A stretch of DNA of 42,456 nt from Gracilaria caudata (GCA_030374735.1 JASCIV010000127.1:1-42456); one strand, 5' to 3'; shown: positions 30,844 to 41,284, counted from the first letter of the stretch. Notes: generated by a model from the sequence alone, not told the origin. Numbers and translations: made by a program.

Positions 30844-32235
30844 ATGATCTTCCACACCGTCTTGGCCGCCGCCCTGATCGCCTTTGCCTCCGCTCACTGC
30901 ATCTACAGTGACACTGAATGCGTCTGTACCCAGGCGCAGTCTGGCCGTACCTGTCTGCGCTACTACAGCGGCTCGGGTCCCACCACCCAGTGTGAAACCT
31001 ACGAATGTGGTACCGGCTTCGTTTGTGATTGTGCCGGAACTGAGATGTGCGATGTTACCGACTGCAGCCTTATGCGCACTGTTTACCGTCCCGTCGGCTC
31101 CACCCCGGTCGGCATCGGTCAGATCGTCGACTGTCAACTCGCCTCCCAGGTTACCTGCGTAACCCCCAGGAATGAGGCCGCTCCTTCTCCCGACCCGAGC
31201 CCGTCCTCTTCCCCGGCACCTTCATCATCGTCGTCTCCGGCGCCGTCTTCTTCTTCGTCCCCGGCGCCGTCTTCATCGTCGTCCCCGGCGCCGTCTTCTT
31301 CGTCATCTCCGGCACCGTCCTCCTCTTCCTCGCCGATGCCCTCTTCATCTTCGTCGCCAATTCCCTCCCAATCTTCATCCCCAGCGCCGTCGTCATCTAC
31401 ATCCCCAGCGCCGTCGGCATCTTCATCCCCAGTACCGTCGTCATCATCATCCCCGGCGCCATCGGCATCCTCATCTCCGGCGCCGTCTGCTTCTTCCTCA
31501 CCCGCTCCTTCCGCCTCGGCCTCTCCGTCTGCGAGCGCGTCTGCGAGCGCATCCGCCAGTGCTTCCGCCTCGGCCTCTCCTACGCCTTCCAGCTCCCCGG
31601 CGCCATCTTCCTCTTCCACTCCGTCCGCAACTCCGTCGGCCTCTCCGTCAGTGTCCGCATCCCCATCCAATGAGCCCATCATTCCGCTTGGTGGAGTTTG
31701 CACCCCTACTTCCACTTGCGAAACTGGAACCGGATGCTCTTGCAATGGATTCTGCGCTCCCCTCATTAACATTGAAATCCGCGCTGTGGGTGATGACAGC
31801 GTAGTGCCAATTATGTGTAACACTGAACTAGGCCCGGAGACTCCGAACTACAGCACCCGCGGAACCTGGTTCTACAATGGAGTCTGTTCTGATCTCTACT
31901 TCCGTACTCATAACTCGCAAGGCAAGTGGGACGCCGTGTTCACTGCAATTCGTGACCTTAACACTAACACGTGGTACTCGTCAGAAATCCCGCCCGAGTC
32001 TGGCCTGTATGCCACTGCCATTAACGAGCCGCCGAACCTTGACTTCTTCACTGATCCGGCGTACGACTTCAGCACCTGGTCCCCTGTCGAGGAGCACACT
32101 GACCTCCGTACCCGAGGTGGCTTCCCGTCTGTGTTGGCTGATCACGGCGGTGCTATTTGGACCGTTGAAAACATCGACTTCGGTCCTGGCGATCGTGGTC
32201 ACTCTTACTACCGCACCATTCTTCCTTTCTGTTAA
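30844..32235 (+). CDS. Secreted Ser/Pro-rich protein with Cys-rich head and globular tail
   Basis: A 463-residue protein in three parts. After a signal peptide (IFHTVLAAALIAFASA) comes a Cys-rich head (about 18-108) with CVCTQAQSGRTCLRYY and CGTGFVCDCAGTEMC. A low-complexity rod (about 115-277) follows, made of SSSSSPAP units, an (SA)n run and more SP units, resembling hydroxyproline-rich or pherophorin-type linkers and a likely target of O-glycosylation. The tail (about 282-463) starts with a second Cys cluster (GGVCTPTSTCETGTGCSC) and a domain I do not recognise, ending LPFC. An extracellular-matrix or wall role is inferred. The rod DNA is minisatellite-like, so length may vary between strains. 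The antisense strand of the rod is also open but acidic and repetitive, a shadow. Confidence 0.86.
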   Translation: MIFHTVLAAALIAFASAHCIYSDTECVCTQAQSGRTCLRYYSGSGPTTQCETYECGTGFVCDCAGTEMCDVTDCSLMRTVYRPVGSTPVGIGQIVDCQLASQVTCVTPRNEAAPSPDPSPSSSPAPSSSSSPAPSSSSSPAPSSSSSPAPSSSSSPAPSSSSSPMPSSSSSPIPSQSSSPAPSSSTSPAPSASSSPVPSSSSSPAPSASSSPAPSASSSPAPSASASPSASASASASASASASASPTPSSSPAPSSSSTPSATPSASPSVSASPSNEPIIPLGGVCTPTSTCETGTGCSCNGFCAPLINIEIRAVGDDSVVPIMCNTELGPETPNYSTRGTWFYNGVCSDLYFRTHNSQGKWDAVFTAIRDLNTNTWYSSEIPPESGLYATAINEPPNLDFFTDPAYDFSTWSPVEEHTDLRTRGGFPSVLADHGGAIWTVENIDFGPGDRGHSYYRTILPFC

Positions 32236-33116
32236 GCTACTTTGAACGCCTTGTGGGCGATCAATTCTTGAAGTGATTATGTGATCAAAAGATACTTTCA
32301 TAATGCGAGTTAGAGTTGTGCGCGTAGCTCAAGGACAAATCGTCTAGATCCTTCACTCTAGCCTACAATTTGGCTTTTGAGTTTCAAACTACACTACAGG
32401 TACAAGTGAAAGCAATCGTAAAGTATTATTATTATAGGAGGGGTTTTCGTTCTCCATGTTCAACTCTTGGAAAACGAATTTCTCTCCTTTCTGTGGAACA
32501 CCTCGTACTTGTGGACAGAGTAACCCTACAAGTCGGATTGAAGAGATCATTAGAATGATACTGCTCTTCTGCATCAGTGTGTATTTGGGTAACTCACATT
32601 GGTGCAAATTTGCACTCCTCAAGGCGGCAGGCGCAATTGTCCTGAGCCGCGGCATGACATTCACCGTATGGAGATATCCTTGGTTACGGTTCGAAGGCGT
32701 CAAAACAGCTGCCGGAGTCCGGCAGCCAGACCCATTACTCCTGATGCTTTTACAGACACGAGTTCCTGAAGCTGAGATGGTCGATTGACGACTGTTGGGC
32801 GTCCTCATCCACAGGTGACGCTGTGCACGGGATGTAGAACGCTACCTTTGTAGGTGACGCCAAGGGAAAGTCTACCAGGTACGCGTAGAGGTCCTTCGTA
32901 CAGTAGTAGTCCGGGGCTTGTTCAACGTGACATTATGCAAGCTGGACATGAGTGTGCCTGATCAGCCTGTGATACCTCGTGCAACATAGCTTACAGAATT
33001 CAAGTGCTGTGGAGAGTCAGCCCGTGCTCCACCACATGTGTGATAGATCATGCATTGCTTCCTGCTCTCCCCGCCCTCGCGACAAGTTACCCCCTCATCC
33101 TAACAGAGCAGCTCCA
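32236..33116. other. Intergenic, weak overlapping ORFs
   Basis: About 880 bases. Two antiparallel ATG-started frames overlap (plus 32456-32788, 110 codons; minus 32389-32808, 139 codons). Neither shows a domain or a clear coding pattern. The decamer variant TACCTTTGTA lies at 32843. Confidence 0.4.
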
Positions 33117-34081
33117 ATGTCGAGCCAGGCTTCAGTCGGGTCATCGTTTCAGGCGCTTGCCGCACGGGAGAGCGTGAAGGAAGCGGGAACAGGGCTGTTT
33201 GAATTAGAGCGAGACAAACTTCTACGAATCACACTGAACTCGCATACTGCGCCGTTCGCATGGATCAAGGCTGGTACCATGGTAAGTTCATCATCATTCT
33301 GGGCAATCTCAATCCCGATAGCTTCCGATCGTGCAGATTACTAAAAGGGTCGCTCTCGGTGCTCAGGTGGCCAGAACTGGCGAGCTGAAATTCAGCAGAC
33401 AGAGCGCACGCGAACAGGGGTTTGGAAAACTGATGAAGAAGGCGTTCACCAGCGAGGGCATGACGCTGGTCAAATGTGAGGGAACTGGCGTTGCGTATTG
33501 CGCGGAAGACGGCAAACTGGTGATGGTTGTCACCCTTTCTGATGAAACTATGTATCTCAACGGCAATGACGTGCTGGCGCTGTCCGCGTCACTCACGTAT
33601 GACATCAAGATGATGAAGGGCGCTGGGATGATGTCCGGCGGTCTGTTCAACGTAAAAGTACGCTGCCACCCTCTCCACGTCGTTGTTTACAGCTTGTTCT
33701 GCTTTGCTAACCGCGTGCTTTTGGTTGGTGCCGTGTGTGCGTGCAGGTGTCTGGCACTGGGGTGGTTGCGTTTACGTGCCACGGCTCCGTTGTGGTGTTT
33801 GAGGCAACGGCGGACAAGCCCGTTTTCACGGATCCAGATGCCACGGTGGCGTGGACTCATCCACCAACTATGAAGGTGTGTTGACCGGAAGCTTTGTGCG
33901 TTTTTTTTTTCTTTTTTGGTTCGCATTACTAACGGTGACCGCGGTACAGACTGACTTGAGCATGAAATCGATGATGGGCAGAGGATCTGGCGAGGAATTC
34001 CAACTGGTGTTTACCGAAGGCTACGTCGTGATACAACCATGCGAGGAGTCCTCCACAGCGCACAATAGTGCAGGAACGTAG
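33117..34081 (+). CDS. AIM24-family protein, four exons
   Basis: A 248-residue protein after joining exons 33117-33281, 33337-33657, 33747-33875 and 33950-34081, all in phase 0. The AIM24 (DUF124-type) beta-prism signature is complete: NSHTAPFAWIKAGTM across exon 1, then GELKFSR, KKAFTSEGMTL, YLNGNDVLALSASLTYDIKM, GAGMMSGGLFNVK, VSGTGVVAFTCHG, VFTDPDATVAW and MGRGSGEEFQLVF...VVIQP. In yeast AIM24 is mitochondrial and affects inner-membrane organisation; bacterial homologs are uncharacterised. No obvious mitochondrial presequence is visible here. Introns are 55, 89 and 74 nt; the first donor is GTAAGT, the third intron has a perfect TACTAAC and the second TGCTAAC. This is the most intron-rich gene in the window. 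Confidence 0.92.
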
Positions 34082-34427
34082 AGAGGTGGGCAAGCGCAAC
34101 GTGTTGGCAATGTCAACTTGACATCATGTTCTACTTCGAGCTTCTGGAAACACAAGATTTTGCTGCGCGCCACGCTGTTCACCGCATGATCTTTGTTATT
34201 TGTGTCGCAGGTTCTGCGCCGTTGCGTTTAACCAATTAAGTGGCGACTGCGCGTGTGAGTGGCTGATGCGCGTCGGTTGCGTAACAAGATTCTCGTCACT
34301 AGAACGCTAGCGTTCCTACCCCTCATTTCGAGCCCCATGTTCAACAATCGAGCCATCGCAATGCTCCGTCGCCCAGTGTGCGCAAAGTTCGACATTGCCC
34401 GCGTCTGTTGGCACGATTCCAGGCCTT

Positions 34428-34583
34428 GTGGTCCGTAGAGCTCAGCTCAACTGTCAGGATCGAGCTGTCTGGCGCGCCTGCGTCACAGAGAATGGGCATC
34501 TGTTGCCACAACTCCATACCTATGCGTGGTCCGTAAAGCTCAGCTTAAGTGCCAGGATAGAGCTGCCTGGCGCCCCCAGCGTC
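34428..34583 (+). repeat. Direct repeat of about 57 bp, 98 bp apart
   Basis: 34428-34484 and 34526-34583 share GTGGTCCGTA(G/A)AGCTCAGCT, then GTCAGGAT or GCCAGGAT, CGAGCTG or AGAGCTG, and CTGGCGC. It lies just upstream of the plastid methyltransferase start at 34688 and may be part of its 5' region. Confidence 0.85.
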
Positions 34584-34687
34584 GCAGCATTCCATCGCTA
34601 CTTAAACAGCCTCCTGAAAAGCAATCAAACTCCAAGCGAAGGACTTCCCCCGTTTCGCCTTCCAGATTTGATGCCTACGCTTTCACA

Positions 34688-36298
34688 ATGCTTTCTAAAT
34701 CAATCCCTTTCAAGTCTCAGCGCGCTTGTTTTGCAATAAAAACCGCCTTCTTGCATTGCACGCCACTGATCGCTTCGAATCGCTTCATCTCCCCATCCAG
34801 CAGCGATTTGCGAAATGAAGCAGCCATCAGTCCGCACCGGCGTCCCTCTCGACCTGCCCCGGTTTCTGTCCCGGTTTCTGTCCCGGTCTTGGCTACGGTG
34901 TCCAGTCCTTCGCTCTCGCCTGCCATTCCCAGCATAGAGAATGAACCCCTTCGCAGTGCTGATGTTCCTCTCTCCGCTAAACCTCGACCTCAGAGCTCCG
35001 TGAAGGAAAGCGAAACCATCGAGAAAGTGTCTCCGACTCGCATCAACCTGCCCCCACGGGACTACGACAAACGTCTCTCGCCTGGTCTATGCGAAGATTC
35101 GCAGTTTCCAATTTCTAAAGGAGTACGTTTCTGGCGCAACTATGTGCCTCCTCGTCACCCCACACTGTATGATAATTTGGGAGCCCACTTTCGTTTCATC
35201 ACGCAGTCTATCACCCAAAACGCTTCCAGTATCCCTTATTGGTTTTTCACGATGCCGCGAATTGCGTACTTCAGTAACATGGCTTTGCTTGTCTTGGCGG
35301 GCTCAGCACGAGGACCAAAAGTTCTGCGTGTGTCCTCAGACGTGGCCACTCGATTTGTACAGGGTTTGGACGAAATGCTCTTTACGGTGCAAGCTGATTT
35401 TGAGAACGTTCGCGATGGAGTGTACAGGCTTCCGTGGGATATGAGATTGCGCCATCGTCAATACAATCCTTTTTATGTGCTTCGCCAGACTGCGCTCTAC
35501 GTCAAAGAGGGTTACTCTATTATATCCAGGTACGCGGAGGGAAGTCCCGACGTTTCAGTTTGGATGGAGAGCTCGCTCCTGCCAGAGTATTACAAGCAGA
35601 GCTACCATCTGCAAACGGATGGATGGCTGTCCTCGCAATCAGCAGAAGTATACGAACTATCCACAGAATCTCTGTTCTTTGGGCGTCAAGATGCTATGCA
35701 GCGTTCAACTCTCATTCCCATCAGTGAATACATTGCAAAGCACAAAACAAACGGTAGCAATCTGAACTTTGTGGATATTGCCGCCGGAACAGGTCGTTTT
35801 GCCACTTTTGTACGCGACAACTGGCCTCAAGCGCATTATACGATCACAGACCTCAGCCCATTTTACCTTGAGAAAGCAAGGGAGAATATGAAGTACTGGG
35901 AAAGCAAGTGTGCAAATCGAGTCACAAAGCTTGGTCAGGTTCGATTCATGCAAGCTGCTGCAGAAGACCTGCCGATCGAAGCGGGGTCAGCTGATATTGT
36001 GTACTCTGTTTTCTTGTTTCATGAGCTTCCTCCAGAGGTTCGTAGAAAGGTGTTGAAGGAGGTTCATCGCGTGCTGAAAGTTGGGGGGTTGTTTGTTCTC
36101 ACTGATTCGATTCAGAAAGGAGACCAATTGTCGGTTGATAAATACCTTGGATCTTTTTCATCTCTCAATGAACCTTGGTATGAATCATACATTGAAGAAA
36201 ATTTTGTGGATCTGTTGTGTGCACGCGGCAGGTTTAGACCAATGAAGAAGGAAGTTCGCTCAAAAACGAAAATGCTCTCTTTCATCAAGTGCAAATGA
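34688..36298 (+). CDS. Plastid-type SAM methyltransferase of cyanobacterial ancestry
   Basis: A 536-residue protein from ATG 34688; the frame continues upstream to 34526 only through a GTG. The first 70-80 residues are rich in Ser, Arg and small residues (MLSKSIPFKSQRACFAIKTA), typical of a plastid transit peptide, followed by a PVSVPVSVPV stretch. A middle region (about 150-300) precedes the conserved block YHLQTDGWLSSQSAEVYELS and LFFGRQDAMQRSTLIPI. Class I methyltransferase motifs are FVDIAAGTGRF (about 361-371), TDLSPFYLEKAREN, AAAEDLP, VFLFHELPPEVRRKVLKE and VHRVLKVGGLFVLTDSIQ. This matches a family conserved in cyanobacteria and plastids with unknown substrate. A photosynthetic host is the main implication. 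Intronless. Start choice is good but not proven. Confidence 0.9.
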   Translation: MLSKSIPFKSQRACFAIKTAFLHCTPLIASNRFISPSSSDLRNEAAISPHRRPSRPAPVSVPVSVPVLATVSSPSLSPAIPSIENEPLRSADVPLSAKPRPQSSVKESETIEKVSPTRINLPPRDYDKRLSPGLCEDSQFPISKGVRFWRNYVPPRHPTLYDNLGAHFRFITQSITQNASSIPYWFFTMPRIAYFSNMALLVLAGSARGPKVLRVSSDVATRFVQGLDEMLFTVQADFENVRDGVYRLPWDMRLRHRQYNPFYVLRQTALYVKEGYSIISRYAEGSPDVSVWMESSLLPEYYKQSYHLQTDGWLSSQSAEVYELSTESLFFGRQDAMQRSTLIPISEYIAKHKTNGSNLNFVDIAAGTGRFATFVRDNWPQAHYTITDLSPFYLEKARENMKYWESKCANRVTKLGQVRFMQAAAEDLPIEAGSADIVYSVFLFHELPPEVRRKVLKEVHRVLKVGGLFVLTDSIQKGDQLSVDKYLGSFSSLNEPWYESYIEENFVDLLCARGRFRPMKKEVRSKTKMLSFIKCK

Positions 36299-37003
36299 AG
36301 TGCTCAGTGGTGTTTGTGGTGTGTACTCTACCCGCATTGCGTCTCAGACTGCTTCTTCTTCACCGGCGTCCATCTGCCTTTTCGACCACTAGATTTTGCT
36401 GTACATTAAAAGAAAACAATGTTTTGCTGCACCAGATACGAAAGACATCTCAGTTTTCTTTTTGATTTGAGAACGACGCACAACAGGTGATGTTCTGCGT
36501 CATCGCGGTTCATTTTGTAACATGGAAGATATCTATCCCAAGTTCGAAAAGGCACAAGCAAGAACAGAAGGTGGTCTTGAAGAGACGGCGCCATGCAGGG
36601 CGCGGAGGGTTGGGAAAACAAATCCAGTCATGGAGAAGGCACGCTAGATAGGATATCTCAGGTCTAGTGCCTCGTTTGTCACGACCGAGGTGCAGTGTGG
36701 TCCGGTGCAGCTATGCCGGGGCTTCTGAGCCTTGTAATGAATCCTTGTCCACGTGCCTTGACACCCCAAACCAGATGCAACAAGAAAACGAAGACGGCAG
36801 CACTGTTGCTCTGCCTGCTCACCAGCAGCCCATTGGCTGTATGTTTATAATCATGATGATCATCCTGCAAGCACGCGCCAGTTCTTTCCGACGAATTGGC
36901 TTTCGTCTCCCTCACTTTAGGACCTTACCCACGTGCTACTGCAACAAACGCTCTCGGTGGCATTAGCATTAAACCTCTTACTCTCACTAACGCAATCAAA
37001 CGC
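36299..37003. other. Convergent spacer, nothing seen
   Basis: About 700 bases between the 3' ends of the plastid methyltransferase and the metallo-beta-lactamase-fold gene. Only short frames without features; an ATCATGATGATCATC palindromic tract lies near 36850. Confidence 0.5.
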
Positions 37004-38197
37004 TCAGCACACTCTCTTCACACCGAATCCCAACTTCTGAGGCGCTTTTGGTACCCATTCAAAAAAGGGCCCCCGCTCCTGCACAAATCCAAGCCCCGGG
37101 AAGGACTCGTGATAAGTCAATACTAACGCCTCCGTCCTGGCCAGATCTGTCAAAAGCCCTTCGCGGGACAAGTACGCCTCAGTGCGATTGGTTTCTGAGA
37201 AGAAACCCCACTCCGGGTTTTGCAACTGATCCGCCTGATCCAAGCACGAGCACGCAAACATTGCACCGACTAAGTTAGTGACGTTCGCTAATAATCAGCA
37301 TCATCACAATGAATGCGAACTGTCAACTTACCGCTGATACCCAAGCGTCGCCGGTGAAAACCATTCTTTCGTCGCCCTGTTTCACTTCAATTGCGCAATG
37401 GCCTGGCGAGTGCCCGAATGATGATATGAACCTGATTCCCTCAACAGGTGATGCCTCATCTTCGTTCTCAGAATCTACTAAATGCAACCTTCCGACTCGC
37501 TCGTATGGCGCAACTGCATCTTGGTAAATCTTGGCAAACGTAGCTAACTCATACAAAACAGTTGAGCATTAGTAAACGAAACGCATCGAAAACGTCATAA
37601 CATCTCAATAATGACACGACTCAACTTACCGAGAGAATCTGCATCAATCAAAGACCCAGGGGCACTCGGAGATGGATTTGACCAAAATACATGTTCTACA
37701 AGCCCAACAAACACGTCAGCATTCGGAAACGCCCGTTTGCCGTCCTCGGTCACTATCCCAGCCACATGGTCAACGTGACCATGAGTGAGAAATATGAAGT
37801 CAATTGTGGACGGCCAAATACGAGCTGCACGAAGGTTGCGCATCAACTGACCCCCATTCTCGAAAAACGGCAGCGTTGACAGCTTCTCTGGAATCAAGAA
37901 CGAACCAGTGTCGAACATTGCTCTTCCGGCAGGTAGATCCACAATGAGCACATTTTGTGAAAGATCTATTGGATTGATAGTGCGGAAATTCTTCTTGTAA
38001 GAACGAAATACGGCGGCGTCGGGAACTGAAAACGGATTTGTAGGAAGTTCAACTGGTCCGTCTGAAATCACTGTGCAATTCAGAGATGCAAACGTGAATG
38101 TGTAGATTGTAGGGTTCAGAGCGCATGTAGAAGCGCTCGCATTTGCTTCCCATATGAAACAAACGACAACCAAAACAAGGATTTGTGAGAACTTCAT
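37004..38197 (-). CDS. Secreted metallo-beta-lactamase-fold hydrolase, three exons
   Basis: Exon 1 is 38197-37630, exon 2 is 37543-37332 and exon 3 probably starts at 37234 and ends at 37004. A signal peptide (about 1-22) precedes a complete zinc-hydrolase fold: LTHGHVDH at 138-144, GHSPGHCA in exon 2, VFTGDAW, and LTYHESFPGLG in exon 3 as the last ligand. PEWGFFSETNRTEA and FEWVP are typical of AHL-lactonase-like or quorum-quenching-type MBL proteins, but substrate cannot be told. Intron 1 has GTAAGT, TACTAAT and acceptor GTTAG. Intron 2 has GTAAGT and CACTAAC, but the nearest AG (37271-37270) would shift the frame; the later CAG at 37237-37235 restores it. Secretion points to an extracellular or lumenal metabolite. 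Confidence 0.86.
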
Positions 38198-38337
38198 AAC
38201 TGCCTAGAGATGTACCAAAAGTATATCTTATTGAATGCACAAGGGTAGTGAGTGATGATTATGAAAAGTGCAACATTCCAAATGGGCGTTTGGTCTTTTA
38301 AACGGTTAGTTCGCTTGCCAGACGGACATAGCAAAGC

Positions 38338-38890
38338 CTAGAATGCATCCGCAGCAGTTTCTCTGTTGAGACCCGTTTCTGCGTTTCCCGTCGGTGCTGG
38401 AGTACGGGAATCTGTGGTGAGATCAAAACGGTAAGCAGTTTCTGAGAGCCAATGATGCAAGTTTTGCACTGCAAAAGATGGGTGGGTTTGACGTGAAGTT
38501 ATGTTGAATGCCACAGCAGTTCGACTTGTCAAACAATTGGCCATATTCTCGCCGTTGATTCGTCCACGAAATGAAAGAACATCTCGAGATTGGAAGATTG
38601 ATTGCTTGCTGTCAGAGCGCTATAGCCGTATAATACATGAGGCTCTCAGTGCTAACTTACAGGCGTGGCGCATTGCCCCATTCGGCATTGCGCATGATCA
38701 TTCCTCCTTCCCGAAATTGAATATTTTGGATGTCCAACACATTGGGGTCTTTTATTGGGTGAAGCGATTGATATGCCAAATGTTCCGATAGTAGTAGGCG
38801 TATGAAACTGCAGCGGCTTAATCCGTGTAGGCAGGCAAGAAGGATAGAAGGAATACAATTCGAACTTTTCTGCATAATCCCCATCAGCAA
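38338..38890 (-). CDS. 3' end of a split gene of unknown function
   Basis: Two exons can be joined. The upstream one ends at 38661 (coding DPNVLDIQNIQF, then REGGMIMRNAEWGNAPRL); a 52-nt intron 38660-38609 has GTAAGT and GACAG; the last exon 38608-38338 encodes RDVLSFRGRINGENMANCLT onward and ends with TAG. Both sides of the junction read as ordinary protein and stay in frame. Upstream of about 38810 the coding frame seems to change, perhaps at another intron ending CTGCAG (38813-38808), and protein-like sequence continues to about 38980 in the other frame. I do not recognise the family. Start unknown; 38890 is only the limit of the open frame. Confidence 0.45.
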
Positions 38891-38980
38891 ACACTAACTG
38901 CCGTCGTGGTGTTTCGGTTCGACACAGAAGTCTAGAAGCGTACATCGCATGAGATCGAGTTGTACAAAACTGGCAGTCTC

Positions 38981-40123
38981 GAGGACACTTTCTAAGGGAG
39001 TGCTATGGCTCGTTGTTCGTTGCTGGCTTCTTTCTTTTACGAAAATGGAAGCAGATCGAATTCAAAATTTAAAAACGCTTTGAATCAAGCAAATGCAAAT
39101 GATCATTGCTCCTTCTAACAGGTGTGAGTTCTTTTTCAACTGCAATCAAGAGGAGTTGAGATTCACTTTTTAATATCGGTGTATTATGATTTCGTTCTTG
39201 AAGACCAATAGTTCTACAATCTGGAAAACCACCATGGTTTGAAGTCGGCGTTCTTTGAGCTCGTTGTGCAGGTACCATGATTCTTGGGGAACAAATGTTT
39301 CCGAGAGGCTTCTGCAAATGAATGAGGCCATATGCCTTTCGCGATGCTGTGATTCGCAGGTCTCACGAATTTTTTCGCGTGTGCTGTACTGCTGTAAAAG
39401 GAATTACGCATTTGCGTTTACCTTCGCTGTTTGTTGAAGAGCTCTCCGTGAAAATGAGCTAGTTTGTTTACGAGTGTGGTGCACAGACATTGAAAAATCC
39501 AGATAACGTGAAATTTCTTCAATTATCTACCCCTTCTCTGATGATTGTTCGAATGCCGAAGCTGTTCTTAGTCGGATTCAAAGGTTCTCGAAAACGAGCG
39601 CCCAATTTCTTAAGAATTGTTCAAAGAGCCGTGCCGAAACTAAGAACGAATTGTCTCCTATCACATGGTGAAAGGCAAGCGTCTTTGTCGAGAAGACTTG
39701 AGAGCAACTTCTTTGAGGTATTCAAAGCAACAGCTAAATTCGAAAGAAATCCTAAAAGAGTGGTCATGCGCGAAGTGGAGGCACAATTCGAAGTGTGGAT
39801 GAACGCATGAAGCAAGGCAAGAGAAGACGGGAACAGTATAACCCCTACAGATCTTGAAAGAGCTTTCGTACATGTGAAGCTCAAGTAAATCTCTGTACTT
39901 TAAGCCTTTACTTAAACTGACCCAGCTGGACTGATGCCTTTGTAGAACCCCTCTTCTTCCTGTGCGCCACAAAAAAGCTAACCGACGGAAACCTGTTTAA
40001 CATTCCAAGTTAACTTTAACTTGCGCTTTCGAGTATGTGTGGCCCCGAACTCTACCTTCAACACGTACAACAGATTAGTACTAAGTAGTATTATTAAGCA
40101 TAACCGTCACGAGCGGTATTCAC
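38981..40123. other. Intergenic with one weak ORF
   Basis: About 1.1 kb. A plus frame from ATG 39541 to 39810 would encode 89 mostly basic residues (MPKLFLVGFKGSRKRAPNFL and onward) with no domain; it could be a small gene or chance. The rest shows nothing. Confidence 0.35.
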
Positions 40124-41284
40124 TCACAGATCCTGCTTGGGTTCATGTTGTGAACTGTCTCCAGCACTGTCATCTCCGTTGAAATAGCTTTTGTGCGGCG
40201 CCTGCCATGAGAGCGATCGAATGTCTTCGATGTTGCGGCGCATAGTGTTCCACTTTTCGCTCAACAGTTCTCTGGTTACAACAAGCGATTCCGCATGGTT
40301 AACCGCCTGTTTCACCATCCACTGATGAAGGTGAATCTGGTTCTTCAAGGTTAGGCGGTGGCGCTTGAATACTGGTCTCGTCGTGTGCACCATATCGTAC
40401 TCAGGACAGACACCAACGCACCAAAAGTGGCCACACTCACACGGTCTTGTCCCGATCACAACCTTCTTGTAGGTGTGCTCGTAATCCGCAATTTCTTCTC
40501 CAACCTTCACATCAACTCCTGCTGCCATGATACATGTGGAGTATCTATCGGAGAGCAACACCTTATCGCCGTTGTATTTAGTGTTCCAATATGCTAGATA
40601 ACTGAATGCAGTGCCAGAATCTTCCAGATCTGCCGATGTATCCTGTCGCGTACTGACGGCATCCATTCCTTCCATGACGGCGCTTGAGATGATATCTTCA
40701 CGAGCCCCCTTCGGTATATTCCTCAACTGAGCGCGGAGACCTTCTTTAACGTCGTTCACGGTGGAGCCCCTAACGCATGCGGCTTGCGCATAAAGCTTCA
40801 GTCCACTAACTGGGAGCTCCTCAATGTTTTGCACTTTGTTGTTGGCAGCTTCTTTGCGGGCAAACGCTCGTAGTTGTCTCAGAGGCTCATCTGATCGACC
40901 CTTTTGCATGCGATACAACACAACAAAACCCACCGGAAAGACAATCATGATCAGCATTGTCAGTCTCACGAGCATGCGTATGGCGAACACACCCACGTCC
41001 GCGGCCGCCATTCCGCTCGTAGTCGACGTTTGGTACACAACGGGGCCTGGGTTGGGCACGGTGTGCAGATGTGTCGAAAGCACCTGTGAGCCGCTACAAT
41101 GAGAGGCAGGACAGGAATGTGTGCAATCCATCGGTTGTAAGAGTGACTGGTCCTTGAGTGGAGGAGATGGCGAGAGATGTATGTTGCCGGCGATGGACGA
41201 TGAAGAGTCTTGCTGCGGAGAATTCACTGGAGGGATGCTTGTTGAGGTGGACGTGGAATGAGGCGCTGCATTCGGAAAAGACAT
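40124..41284 (-). CDS. Single-pass membrane protein of unknown function with a Cys cluster
   Basis: A 386-residue intronless protein that I cannot place. The N-terminus (1-90) is Ser/Thr/Pro-rich and low in complexity with a small Cys/His patch (CTHSCPASHC). One transmembrane segment lies at about 104-124 (MLVRLTMLIMIVFPVGFVVLY), followed by basic residues, which suggests the C-terminal part faces the cytosol. A mostly helical region (about 130-215) leads to a domain with RPCECGHFWCVGVCPEYD, cysteines 282, 284, 289 and 293, a possible metal site or disulphide knot. The tail is acidic. No signal peptide. The long uninterrupted frame and ATG in context support a real gene. Confidence 0.75.
   Translation of the reverse strand: MSFPNAAPHSTSTSTSIPPVNSPQQDSSSSIAGNIHLSPSPPLKDQSLLQPMDCTHSCPASHCSGSQVLSTHLHTVPNPGPVVYQTSTTSGMAAADVGVFAIRMLVRLTMLIMIVFPVGFVVLYRMQKGRSDEPLRQLRAFARKEAANNKVQNIEELPVSGLKLYAQAACVRGSTVNDVKEGLRAQLRNIPKGAREDIISSAVMEGMDAVSTRQDTSADLEDSGTAFSYLAYWNTKYNGDKVLLSDRYSTCIMAAGVDVKVGEEIADYEHTYKKVVIGTRPCECGHFWCVGVCPEYDMVHTTRPVFKRHRLTLKNQIHLHQWMVKQAVNHAESLVVTRELLSEKWNTMRRNIEDIRSLSWQAPHKSYFNGDDSAGDSSQHEPKQDL

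Noticed and set aside
31134..31823. 229-codon minus-strand ORF rich in Glu, Asp, Gly and Ala
   Set aside because: It is the antisense of the Ser/Pro rod; its length follows from the repetitive, stop-poor composition. The plus frame has a signal peptide and Cys domains.
32389..32808. Overlapping antiparallel ORFs of 110 and 139 codons with ATG starts
   Set aside because: Neither has a recognisable motif and they cannot both be coding; no promoter or splice evidence favours one.
33331..33873. Continuous 180-codon ORF across the AIM24 region
   Set aside because: It is exon 2 read through intron 2 and into exon 3 out of frame; the spliced model reproduces the full family signature.
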